From positions 1 through 61,777 of the forward strand of contig NZ_LQPG01000016.1 of the NCBI RefSeq assembly GCF_002102265.1: a DNA stretch of 61,777 bases, written 5' to 3'. Positions within the stretch are counted from its first letter, which is position 1. Each line of letters opens with the position of its first letter. Of the stretch, positions 45,071 to 53,820 are shown piece by piece. The position numbers and the translations under genes were made by a program. This DNA is from Mycolicibacter longobardus. Lineage in GTDB: Bacteria; Actinomycetota; Actinomycetes; Mycobacteriales; Mycobacteriaceae. The notes under the pieces are model-generated. The model was given only the letters and a program-made list of their open reading frames with translations, made no database searches and was not told where the DNA came from.

Positions 45071-45107
45071 CCCTCCTGACTAAGTGTCAGTTCCGGCAGC
45101 ACTGCTA

Positions 45108-45118
45108 CCGGGACAACC

Positions 45119-45128
<10 letters not shown>
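45108..45128. terminator. Hairpin at the ettA stop
   Basis: CCGGGAC (45108-45114) pairs with GTCCCGG (45122-45128) around a 7-nt loop that includes the ettA stop codon. It could stabilise or terminate the ettA transcript ahead of gdh. There is no clear U-tract. Confidence 0.3.
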
Positions 45129-46795
<1,667 letters not shown>

Positions 46796-46876
46796 GCCGC
46801 GGTGTCGCCTCCTGGTCTCGCGAAATTTGCTCGCCGACCATCCTAGGGGGTGACTCGAGGCGCCTGTCGGCTGCGC

Positions 46877-47356
46877 TCAGGCGGTCAGCGCCATCCCGTC
46901 GTCGGCATCGGAGTCACCCTCGCCGGAATCGGCATCGCCGGGCCCCTCGGCGAGCGCGTCGGCGGCCTGTGCGGGCGGCGCGATCGGCTCCGGGCCGGCC
47001 GATACGAGCTTGGTGACCGGCGCGATGCAGCGGGTCAGGTCGGGGCCCACAGCGGTGGCGCGCATCTCGATCGACGAGCGCCGGACACCGTCGCGCCCCT
47101 CATAGTCGCGGCTGTGGATCTGGCCCACCACGACCACCGGGGAACCCTTGCGCAGCGACGCACATACCCCGGTGACCAGCTTGCCCCAGCAGCTCACGCT
47201 GACGAACAGCGAAGTGCCCTGCTCCCAGTTGCCGTCGGAGCCCCGGCGGCGGGAATTGCTGGCGACCCGGAAGTTCACCACCTCCTGCTGCCCGACCGCG
47301 CGGCGGATCGGGTCGTTGACGATGTTGCCGACCACAGTCAGATTCGTCTCGAACAT
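46877..47356 (-). CDS. ssbB: Single-stranded DNA-binding protein paralogue SsbB
   Basis: The 159-residue protein begins MFETNLTVVGNIVNDPIRRA with an OB-fold and segments NFRVASNSRR and LFVSVSCWGK. The C-terminal tail is acidic (DADSGEGDSDADD) but ends MALTA, so the DDDIPF-type partner-binding tip of the main SSB is missing. GGAAG precedes the ATG at 47356. Position next to ettA fits the second SSB (Rv2478c) of mycobacteria. Confidence 0.9.
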   Translation of the reverse strand: MFETNLTVVGNIVNDPIRRAVGQQEVVNFRVASNSRRRGSDGNWEQGTSLFVSVSCWGKLVTGVCASLRKGSPVVVVGQIHSRDYEGRDGVRRSSIEMRATAVGPDLTRCIAPVTKLVSAGPEPIAPPAQAADALAEGPGDADSGEGDSDADDGMALTA

Positions 47357-47506
47357 TGCACGCTTCCTTCCAGATTGCGGCGGGACTGACGATCCCGCCG
47401 GTGTTGCACCCATTGGGCCCGCCGGGTCCGACACAAGACCGGGCCGGGCGTCGTGCGCAACGGCGACTGGGGAAGAACTGCGAACTGGGGATAACTCCGG
47501 GATGGG

Positions 47507-48325
47507 CTAGAGCCGTGGCTTGCCGACGCTCACCGGCTCATTCCAGTTCGAGAAGGTCAGCTGCACGGCATCGTCGGAGCCGGAGGCCAGCTTGAGCGCG
47601 ACCAGCTGGTGCTCGCCGGTCTCCTGGATCCAGAGGGTGCATGAGGTCCGTTTGCCGGTATGCAGCTGCGGCACGATCTTCTTCGCCACGTCGGCCGCGA
47701 CCTCACCGCTGATCCGGACGGTATGCACGTCCTCGATCGTCTCGCGCCCCCCGACCTCGGGATCGACCACGGCGGTGAGCATGTCCGCGAGGCCGGTGTC
47801 GGGGCTCAGGATCGTCGCGGCATCGTAGAAGTTCGCGGCGGGTCCATAGTCGATCCATCGGCGACGATCCTGCGACACGTAGAAGTCGCCGCCGAACACG
47901 ACGAACCTGACGTAGGCCGGAGCGCCCCGGTACGCGATCTTGGCGTAGCCCTTGGCGGCCGGGTCCGGCTGCCGGGTCACGTCACCGTCGAGCGCGACGA
48001 CGGGCATGTTCTCGATGCTGCCGGTCACCGACAGCGACAGGTGGACACTGCCGAGTTCGGCGGTGGCCGCGCTGGACTCCTTCAGAATGGCCGCGGCGTC
48101 CGGCAGGGGCTCGTTGGGCTTCTTGGACGACGTGGGTGACGGCGACGCGGCGGACGAGGACACCGGCGAGTTCTGTGCGCTCGTCGAAGGGGCCCCCGGA
48201 GCCGTGGATGACGGCGGAGCAGCTGATGACGACGGAGCCGGCGGGGTGGATGTGCAACCGGCGACCAGGGCAGCGGCGGCGCTGACAACGGTCAGAACGG
48301 CTGGGAGCCTGCGCATGCCCGCCAT
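47507..48325 (-). CDS. LppX/LprA/LprG-family lipoprotein
   Basis: The 272-residue protein has a lipoprotein signal peptide ending in LVAGC (Cys near residue 24), then a Ser/Pro/Ala linker to about residue 70. A LppX_LprAFG domain follows, with SVHLSLSVTGSIENMPVVALDGDVT and FYVSQDRRRWIDYG. Relatives carry lipids or lipoglycans across the periplasm. The ATG at 48325 has AGAGGGG ten bases upstream; a larger open frame to 49024 is antisense to the transporter. Divergent from the MFS gene. Confidence 0.88.
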   Translation of the reverse strand: MAGMRRLPAVLTVVSAAAALVAGCTSTPPAPSSSAAPPSSTAPGAPSTSAQNSPVSSSAASPSPTSSKKPNEPLPDAAAILKESSAATAELGSVHLSLSVTGSIENMPVVALDGDVTRQPDPAAKGYAKIAYRGAPAYVRFVVFGGDFYVSQDRRRWIDYGPAANFYDAATILSPDTGLADMLTAVVDPEVGGRETIEDVHTVRISGEVAADVAKKIVPQLHTGKRTSCTLWIQETGEHQLVALKLASGSDDAVQLTFSNWNEPVSVGKPRL

Positions 48326-48397
48326 GGTAGATGCACCCCTCTCGACAGAGCAGGCCCGTCTGGGTCGACGAGAAGTACACGGGCGGTTGGTATACGT

Positions 48398-49864
48398 TTG
48401 CTTGCGGTGGATACCAAAGGCCGGTCCGGCAGCGGTGAACACACGAGCCGCAGAACATGGGCGCGCGAGGACATCCGGGTCTCTGATCCTGCGGCAATGC
48501 AGCGATCGATCGCGGGCACCGCTGTCGGCAACTTCATGGAGTGGTACGACTTCGGCATCTACGGCTTCCTGGCCACCACGATCGCGCAGGTGTTCTACCC
48601 CAGCGACAGTTCCAGCGCGGTGGGTCTGATCGCCACGTTCGGCACGCTGGCGGCGGCGTTCGCCGTGCGGCCGTTCGGCGGGATCGTCTTCGGCGCGCTT
48701 GGCGACCGGATCGGCCGCAAGCGGGTCTTGATCATGACCGTCACGCTGATGGCGGTGGGCACCACGGTGACCGGGCTGCTGCCGTCGTACGAGAAGATCG
48801 GGGTCTGGGCTCCGATCCTGCTGATCATCACCAAGATCATGCAGGGCTTCTCCACCGGCGGCGAGTATGTCGGCGCCATGACCTACGTCAGCGAGCACGC
48901 CCCGGACCGCACCCGCGGGGCGCTGACCGGGTTTCTGCCGCTGGGCACGCTGGGCGGCTACATAACCGGTGCCGCGGTGGTGACCCTGCTCAAATCCCAA
49001 CTGCCGGTCTCCGACATGCTGCACTGGGGCTGGCGAGTCCCGTTCCTGCTGGGCGTCCCGCTGGCCATCGTCACGCTGTACATGCGGTTGCGCATCGATG
49101 AATCACCGGCCTTCAAACACCTGGAAGAGCTGGAACAGCTCAGCGCGAACGACGACACCGCGCACAGCAACGGGTGGCGGCAGTTCCAGCAGACCATCGT
49201 GCGACAGCGCCGGGGACTGTGGATCTGCATAGGGCTGGTACTGGCCGAAAACGTCACCAACTACATGCTCACCGGATACCTGCCGACGTACTTCAAGCAG
49301 GTCGGCGGCATCAGCGGTAGTCGCGGTCTGACGATGATCGTGGTGGCACTGCTGATGATGCTGATCGCGGTGATGCCCCTGGCCAGGTTGTCCGACCGGA
49401 TCGGCCGCAAACCACTGCTGTGGGCGGGCAGCGCCTTGTTGATCTTCGGATCTATTCCGGCGTTCCTGCTGATCCGCCACGGTGGAAGCTACCCGCTGCG
49501 ACTGCTCGGCGTGCTGCTCATCGGAGCGATGCTGCTGTGCTTCAACAGCACCACGCCGTCGACGCTGCCCGCGCTGTTTCCCACCAGGGTGCGCCTTTTC
49601 ACGGTGGCGATCGGATTCAACATCTCGGTCTCGCTGTTCGGCGGCACCACTCCGCTGGTGGCCGAGGCCCTGGTGTCGGGCACCGGCAACGTGATGGTGC
49701 CGGCGTACATCCTGATGGGCGCGGGCATCGTGGGTGCGATCACGGTGTGGTTCACCCCGGAGGTGGCCGGCAAGCGGCTCCCGGGATCGGGGCCGTCGGT
49801 GGCAACCGAGCAGGAGGCCCAGGCGATCGCCGAGGCCGGGCAACGCGAATGGCCTCAACCCTGA
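48398..49864 (+). CDS. MFS transporter, metabolite:H+ symporter (ProP-like) family
   Basis: The 488-residue protein has 12 predicted membrane helices. MHS-family motifs are VGNFMEWYDFGIYGFLA near the N-terminus, GALGDRIGRKRVL in loop 2-3 and ARLSDRIGRKPLLWAG in loop 8-9. Such transporters take up betaine, proline, dicarboxylates or similar. The start is uncertain: the TTG at 48398 and GTG at 48407 lack a clear ribosome site, and an ATG at 48497 is close to the first motif. Divergent from the lipoprotein gene. Confidence 0.85.
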   Translation: MLAVDTKGRSGSGEHTSRRTWAREDIRVSDPAAMQRSIAGTAVGNFMEWYDFGIYGFLATTIAQVFYPSDSSSAVGLIATFGTLAAAFAVRPFGGIVFGALGDRIGRKRVLIMTVTLMAVGTTVTGLLPSYEKIGVWAPILLIITKIMQGFSTGGEYVGAMTYVSEHAPDRTRGALTGFLPLGTLGGYITGAAVVTLLKSQLPVSDMLHWGWRVPFLLGVPLAIVTLYMRLRIDESPAFKHLEELEQLSANDDTAHSNGWRQFQQTIVRQRRGLWICIGLVLAENVTNYMLTGYLPTYFKQVGGISGSRGLTMIVVALLMMLIAVMPLARLSDRIGRKPLLWAGSALLIFGSIPAFLLIRHGGSYPLRLLGVLLIGAMLLCFNSTTPSTLPALFPTRVRLFTVAIGFNISVSLFGGTTPLVAEALVSGTGNVMVPAYILMGAGIVGAITVWFTPEVAGKRLPGSGPSVATEQEAQAIAEAGQREWPQP

Positions 49865-49902
49865 ACCGACGCGGAAACGGTCCTGTGCAGGGCGCCGAAG
49901 TG

Positions 49903-49919
49903 ATGTTGACGCCGCTTAC
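49903..49919. promoter_or_regulatory. Operator-like site 1 (TetR regulon)
   Basis: ATGTTGACGCCGCTTAC. It shares its GTTxxCGCCGCTTAC core with 53162-53178 and, inverted, with 53209-53225. It is about 100 bp upstream of the reductase operon start and 18 bp from an inverted partner at 49938. Confidence 0.65.
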
Positions 49920-49937
49920 TTGGGCTCCTATGCTGAC

Positions 49938-49954
49938 GTAAGCACTGTTAACAT
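49938..49954. promoter_or_regulatory. Operator-like site 2 (inverted partner)
   Basis: GTAAGCACTGTTAACAT is the reverse-oriented, slightly diverged copy of site 1. The outer ATGTT.AC and inner GCTTAC blocks are at identical spacing. It lies 66 bp before the start at 50021. Confidence 0.6.
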
Positions 49955-50020
49955 GCGGCGCCGCTACCGGACTGGTTGCGGGCTCACCAGCGCCTGCCCG
50001 TGCGCATCCCGAGGAGAACG

Positions 50021-51217
50021 ATGACCAGCCCCGATCCAGCAGCACGCCGCACATTCGACCTGGTGCTCTTCGGCGCCACCGGCTTCACCGGCGGTTTGAC
50101 CGCCGACTACCTGGCGGCGAATCTCCCCGGCGATGCCCGTTGGGCCCTGGCCGGGCGAAGCCGGGCCAAACTCGAGGCGGTGCGAGAGCGGCTCGCGCTC
50201 ATCAACCCCGCCGCGGCCGACCTGGAGCTGCTCCTGGCCGATACCGCCGAGCCGGATTCGCTGCACCAGATAGCCGAGTCCGCGCGGGTGGTGGCCACCA
50301 CCGTGGGCCCGTATCTGGAGCACGGTGAACCGCTGGTCGCGGCCTGCGCTGCCGCGGGCACCGACTACCTCGACCTCACCGGCGAGCCGGAATTCATCGA
50401 CCGGATGTATCTGAACCACCACGCCACCGCAGTGCGGACCGGCGCCCGGCTGGTGCACGCCTGCGGCTTCGACTCCATCCCGCATGACCTCGGCGCCCTG
50501 TTCACCGTCAAGCAGTTGCCCGATGCCGTGCCGGTGACCATCCGCGGCGTCATGCGCGGCAACATGATGATCTCGGGCGGGACCTTCCATTCCGGACTGG
50601 AACAGATGTCGCGCCTACCGCGGATGCAGCAGGCCGCGGCGGCGCGCAAGAAAGCCGAGCCGCAGTCCGACGGCCGTCGCGCACGTGCTCGCGCGGGTGT
50701 TCCGCGCCGTGATGGTGCCCTGGGTGTGTGGCTGCTGCCGCTGCCGACCGTCGACCCCCAGATCGTGCGGAGGTCCGCGGCGGCCCGCGCCGACTACGGC
50801 CCCGACTTCACCTACTCCCACTACGTGGGGCTCCAGAAGCTGCGCACGCTGGCCGGTGCCATCGCAGGGTTCGGCGCGTTCGTCACTGCCGTGCAGGTGC
50901 CGCCGCTGCGTCGCCTGATCGGTCGGCGGCTCCCGCAAGGCGAGGGTCCGTCGGAGGAGCGGCGGGCCAGTTCGTGGTTCACCGTCGACTTCATCGGCAC
51001 CGGCGGTGGGAAGCAGGTCCACACCCAGGTCCGCGGCGGCGATCCCGGCTACGGCGAAACCGCGAAAATGCTTGCAGAGTCCGCCATGTGCCTGGCGTTC
51101 GACGACAACCCGCCCACCTCCGGCCAGGTCACCACGGCCACCGCGATGGGCGAGAACCTGCTGCGGCGACTCAGCGACGCCGGCATCTCGTTCAGTGTCA
51201 TCGAGGAGAAGATGTAG
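50021..51217 (+). CDS. Saccharopine-dehydrogenase-like (trans-acting enoyl reductase type) protein
   Basis: The 398-residue protein begins MTSPDPAARRTFDLVLFGAT with the Rossmann motif GATGFTGG, then VVATTVGPYLEHG and VHACGFDSIPHD, as in its paralogue at 12372-13625. GAGGAGAACG directly precedes the ATG. It heads a three-gene unit with two probable flavin or F420 enzymes (2-bp gap, then ATGA overlap) behind a pair of operator-like sites. Likely reduces a lipid or carbonyl substrate; not known which. Confidence 0.85.
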   Translation: MTSPDPAARRTFDLVLFGATGFTGGLTADYLAANLPGDARWALAGRSRAKLEAVRERLALINPAAADLELLLADTAEPDSLHQIAESARVVATTVGPYLEHGEPLVAACAAAGTDYLDLTGEPEFIDRMYLNHHATAVRTGARLVHACGFDSIPHDLGALFTVKQLPDAVPVTIRGVMRGNMMISGGTFHSGLEQMSRLPRMQQAAAARKKAEPQSDGRRARARAGVPRRDGALGVWLLPLPTVDPQIVRRSAAARADYGPDFTYSHYVGLQKLRTLAGAIAGFGAFVTAVQVPPLRRLIGRRLPQGEGPSEERRASSWFTVDFIGTGGGKQVHTQVRGGDPGYGETAKMLAESAMCLAFDDNPPTSGQVTTATAMGENLLRRLSDAGISFSVIEEKM

Positions 51218-51219
51218 CC

Positions 51220-51612
51220 ATGCCCATGCCACGTTGGCTCGCCCGCGCCAACCGCCGATTCAGTAATCGCCTGGTCCTGCTGTGGGCCGGGTGGGTGCCC
51301 GGGATGGCGGTCCTGCAGCATCAGGGCCGCAAGTCCGGTCGCGACTACCGGACCCCGCTCAACGTCTTCCCCGTCGACGGCGGATTCCTCTTCCTGGCCG
51401 GCTACGGACCCCAGACCGACTGGCTGCTGAACATCAAGGCGCGCGGCAGCGCCCGCATTCAGCACTACGGCAAGACGGTGCAGATCGCCAACCCCCGCCT
51501 GGCCACCAAACGCGAGGCCGCCCAGCTGATTCCGCGACGATGGCGGCCGGTGTACACCATCTTTCCGTTCCCCTACAACCAAGCCGTGGTCGTCACGGCC
51601 GCGCAGTCATGA
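51220..51612 (+). CDS. Deazaflavin (F420)-dependent nitroreductase-family protein (DDN-like)
   Basis: The 130-residue split-barrel protein has the family motif HQGRKSGRDYRTPLNVF and the cofactor segment LAGYGPQTDWLLNI, like Ddn of M. tuberculosis, which reduces quinones and nitroimidazoles with F420H2. It starts at the ATG at 51220 (a second at 51226), two bases after the previous stop, with GAGGAGAAG upstream inside that gene. Confidence 0.88.
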   Translation: MPMPRWLARANRRFSNRLVLLWAGWVPGMAVLQHQGRKSGRDYRTPLNVFPVDGGFLFLAGYGPQTDWLLNIKARGSARIQHYGKTVQIANPRLATKREAAQLIPRRWRPVYTIFPFPYNQAVVVTAAQS

Positions 51613-52331
51613 CCGAGCCGTTCGTGCCCCCCGACTCCGCCGAGGCGCTCGCGGGGTTGAGCATGCCGCTCGCCGATGCCATGCGCACTCAGCGGGCCAT
51701 CCGCAGGCTGCACTTCGAACCGGTGGACTTCGACGTACTGCGCGAGGTACTTGCGCTCGCGCTCAAAGCTCCCACCAGTTCCAACAGCCAGGACTGGGCA
51801 TTCGTCGCCGTCACCGACCCAGAGCAGAAGCGGCGGCTGGTACGCGGCTACCAACGGATGTTCAAGCTGTTCGGGGGGTTCGCCCGGCGCGCCGCCACCG
51901 ATGAGCCGATGCGCCGGCAGTTGAAGGTGGCCGAGTGGCAGACCGAGCACCTCCACGAAATGCCGACCCTGGTCGTGGCCTGCTATCGCCGCAGCCTCAA
52001 GCACCGGCCGGTCGGCTGGCCGCTGATCAGGGTCACCTCGTTCTACGGCTCGGTCTATCCCGCGGTGCAGAACCTGCTTCTGGCGTGCCGGGCCGTGGGC
52101 CTGGGCGCGTCGCTGCAGACGCTGCCGGTGTCGCTGGTGCCCCGGGTGCGACAGGTACTGGGTCTGCCCCGCACCATGGTGCCGGTGTGCATCATCCCGA
52201 TCGGCTGGGCGCGCGGCCGCTACGGGCCGACCCAGCGGCCCCCGATCGAAGAGGTGTTGCACCTCGACCGGTACGGCAACCAGCCGTTCCGCTCAGCCCA
52301 CGCCGACGAGCTCGGCGGAGATCGCCCATAA
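51609..52331 (+). CDS. Nitroreductase family (FMN) protein
   Basis: The 240-residue protein has the FMN-binding start MRTQRAIRRLHFEPVD, PTSSNSQDWAFVAVTD, and GLGASLQTLP. It overlaps the DDN-like gene (ATGA). Its 3' end also overlaps the convergent SDR gene by 39 bp. Nitroreductases of this class reduce quinones, enones or nitro groups with NAD(P)H; the cluster context suggests redox work on a hydrophobic compound. Confidence 0.87.
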   Translation: MTEPFVPPDSAEALAGLSMPLADAMRTQRAIRRLHFEPVDFDVLREVLALALKAPTSSNSQDWAFVAVTDPEQKRRLVRGYQRMFKLFGGFARRAATDEPMRRQLKVAEWQTEHLHEMPTLVVACYRRSLKHRPVGWPLIRVTSFYGSVYPAVQNLLLACRAVGLGASLQTLPVSLVPRVRQVLGLPRTMVPVCIIPIGWARGRYGPTQRPPIEEVLHLDRYGNQPFRSAHADELGGDRP

Positions 52332-53123
52332 TCCGTCGATGAGCTTGGGGTCGTGGGCCTGCCGGTTCTCCCGGCCCCGGGCTCGGTGGCGGTCGAAGTA
52401 GACGCCGTTGATCTCGGGGTCGGCGCCGCGGCGGGCCAGTTCGACCAGGGGCGCGGCTCCCTGGGCAGGGGTGATGGCCGCGAAGTGGCGCAGCGGGGTG
52501 CGGTAGAGCAGCCCGACGAAGAACGAGTCCCGGCCGAAACTCGAGGCGACCGGACCGGGATGCACTGCGGCCGAAATGATCCCGTCGTCGGCCCAGCGCT
52601 TGGCGATACCGCGGGTGAACAGGATGTTCATCAGCTTGCTCGATCCGTAGGCCCGCGCCTGCAAGGCGCGGCGCCGCCGGTAGTCCAGGTCGTCCAAGTC
52701 GATGTGCCCAAACCGATTGCCGATGCTCGAGGTGTTCAGCACCAGTGCGCCTTTCGCGGCGGCCAGCCGGTCATGCAGGAGGTTGGTGAGCAGGAACGGT
52801 GCGAGGTGGTTGATCTGAAAGTTGGGTTCGTGACCGTCGGCGGTAGGCGGATGCGGCGCGAAGATTCCGCCCGCATTGTTCATCAGGATGTCGATCGTGC
52901 CGACCTGCTCGCGGATCTGTTGCGCAAGGGAGCGCACCTCGTCGAGGCGGGCGAAATCCGCCGTCAACGGGGTGGCGCCGGTGTCGGCGGCAACCGGTGC
53001 GAGTTTCTGGGCCGAGCGGCCGACGACCACGAGGTTGACATCGGGTCCGGCCAGGGCCCGCGCAGCCACGGCGCCGATGCCGTCGCTGGCGCCGGTGATC
53101 ACGATGGTTCGGGGTGCAGTCAT
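52293..53123 (-). CDS. Short-chain dehydrogenase/reductase
   Basis: The 276-residue classical-type SDR has TGASDGIG (cofactor), NNAGG, catalytic Ser in NTSSIGN and Tyr/Lys in AYGSSKLMN. It resembles retinol dehydrogenase/WW-oxidoreductase-like SDRs that carry a C-terminal extension. It is divergent from the TetR gene at 53239, and two operator-like sites lie in the 115-bp gap. The start ATG is at 53123. Confidence 0.9.
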   Translation of the reverse strand: MTAPRTIVITGASDGIGAVAARALAGPDVNLVVVGRSAQKLAPVAADTGATPLTADFARLDEVRSLAQQIREQVGTIDILMNNAGGIFAPHPPTADGHEPNFQINHLAPFLLTNLLHDRLAAAKGALVLNTSSIGNRFGHIDLDDLDYRRRRALQARAYGSSKLMNILFTRGIAKRWADDGIISAAVHPGPVASSFGRDSFFVGLLYRTPLRHFAAITPAQGAAPLVELARRGADPEINGVYFDRHRARGRENRQAHDPKLIDGLWAISAELVGVG

Positions 53124-53161
53124 GGGGCGGGTCTCCTCCGCTTCGAAGCCGTCGAGCGCTG

Positions 53162-53178
53162 ATGTTAGCGCCGCTTAC
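53162..53178. promoter_or_regulatory. Operator-like site 3 (TetR regulon)
   Basis: ATGTTAGCGCCGCTTAC. Its inner 15 bp (GTTAGCGCCGCTTAC) form an imperfect palindrome, with 6 of 7 arm positions paired around a central base, a shape typical of TetR operators. It is 39 bp upstream of the SDR start. A GCTAACAT half-site lies at 53190-53197. Confidence 0.68.
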
Positions 53179-53208
53179 TCGCGTGTGCTGCTAACATTAG
53201 GAGTTCAT

Positions 53209-53225
53209 GTAAGCGGCGTCAACAC
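53209..53225. promoter_or_regulatory. Operator-like site 4 (TetR regulon)
   Basis: GTAAGCGGCGTCAACAC. Read on the minus strand its GTTGACGCCGCTTAC core is identical to site 1. It ends 13 bp before the TetR start codon, where a bound repressor would block transcription of its own gene. Confidence 0.68.
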
Positions 53226-53238
53226 GGGGCAGTCACAG

Positions 53239-53817
53239 ATGTCAGCGTCGACCAAGACGTACCACCACGGCGATCTACCGGGGTCGCTGCTGCGCGCCGC
53301 GATGGAGCTGCTGGAGGAGAACGGCGCGACGGAGTTGTCGCTGCGCGCCGCGGCCCGGCGCGCGGGCGTGTCCACCGCAGCGCCGTACCGTCATTTCGCC
53401 GACCGCAACGCCCTGCTGTCGGCGGTCGCCGCGGTGGGCTATCGCGAATTGGCCGCCGACCTGGTCGCGGCGCATCCGAAACCGAAGACGGCTGACGACC
53501 TGGCCGCGATCGCCGTCGCCTACGTCCAGTTCGCGCTGAGGCGGCCGGGGCTCTTCCGGGTGATGTTCACCGAGCAGTGTGATCCGAACAGCGCCGAGCG
53601 GGTGGCCGCGGTCACGGCGATCCAAGAGTATCTCAATTCCATTGTGCAGCAGGTGTTCCCGTCGGCGGATCCGGACGCGATGGCCACCGCGGTGTGGGGA
53701 TTGGTCCACGGCCTGGCGTTCCTGCACCTCGACGGCAAGCTCGACACCTCCTCCGCGCAGGCGGTTGCCGGCCGGGTGCGCGCAGCCGTGCGCGCAGCGG
53801 CCGGCCGGAGCACCTAG
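53239..53817 (+). CDS. TetR-family transcriptional regulator
   Basis: The 192-residue protein starts MSASTKTYHHGDLPGSLLRA, with HTH LSLRAAARRAGVSTAAPYRHFADRNALL. The YHHGDL start and a C-terminal WHG-type domain (WGLVHGLAFLHLDGKL) place it in the TetR subgroup that controls reductase and SDR genes. It is divergent from the SDR. Matching sites upstream of 50021 suggest it also governs the reductase operon. Confidence 0.9.
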   Translation: MSASTKTYHHGDLPGSLLRAAMELLEENGATELSLRAAARRAGVSTAAPYRHFADRNALLSAVAAVGYRELAADLVAAHPKPKTADDLAAIAVAYVQFALRRPGLFRVMFTEQCDPNSAERVAAVTAIQEYLNSIVQQVFPSADPDAMATAVWGLVHGLAFLHLDGKLDTSSAQAVAGRVRAAVRAAAGRST

Positions 53818-53820
53818 GGG

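Noticed and set aside
50640..50740. Possible frameshift in the second saccharopine-dehydrogenase-like gene
   Set aside because: The Arg-rich stretch looked odd, but the same frame continues into LLPLPTVDPQIV, which fits the family, so the gene is intact.
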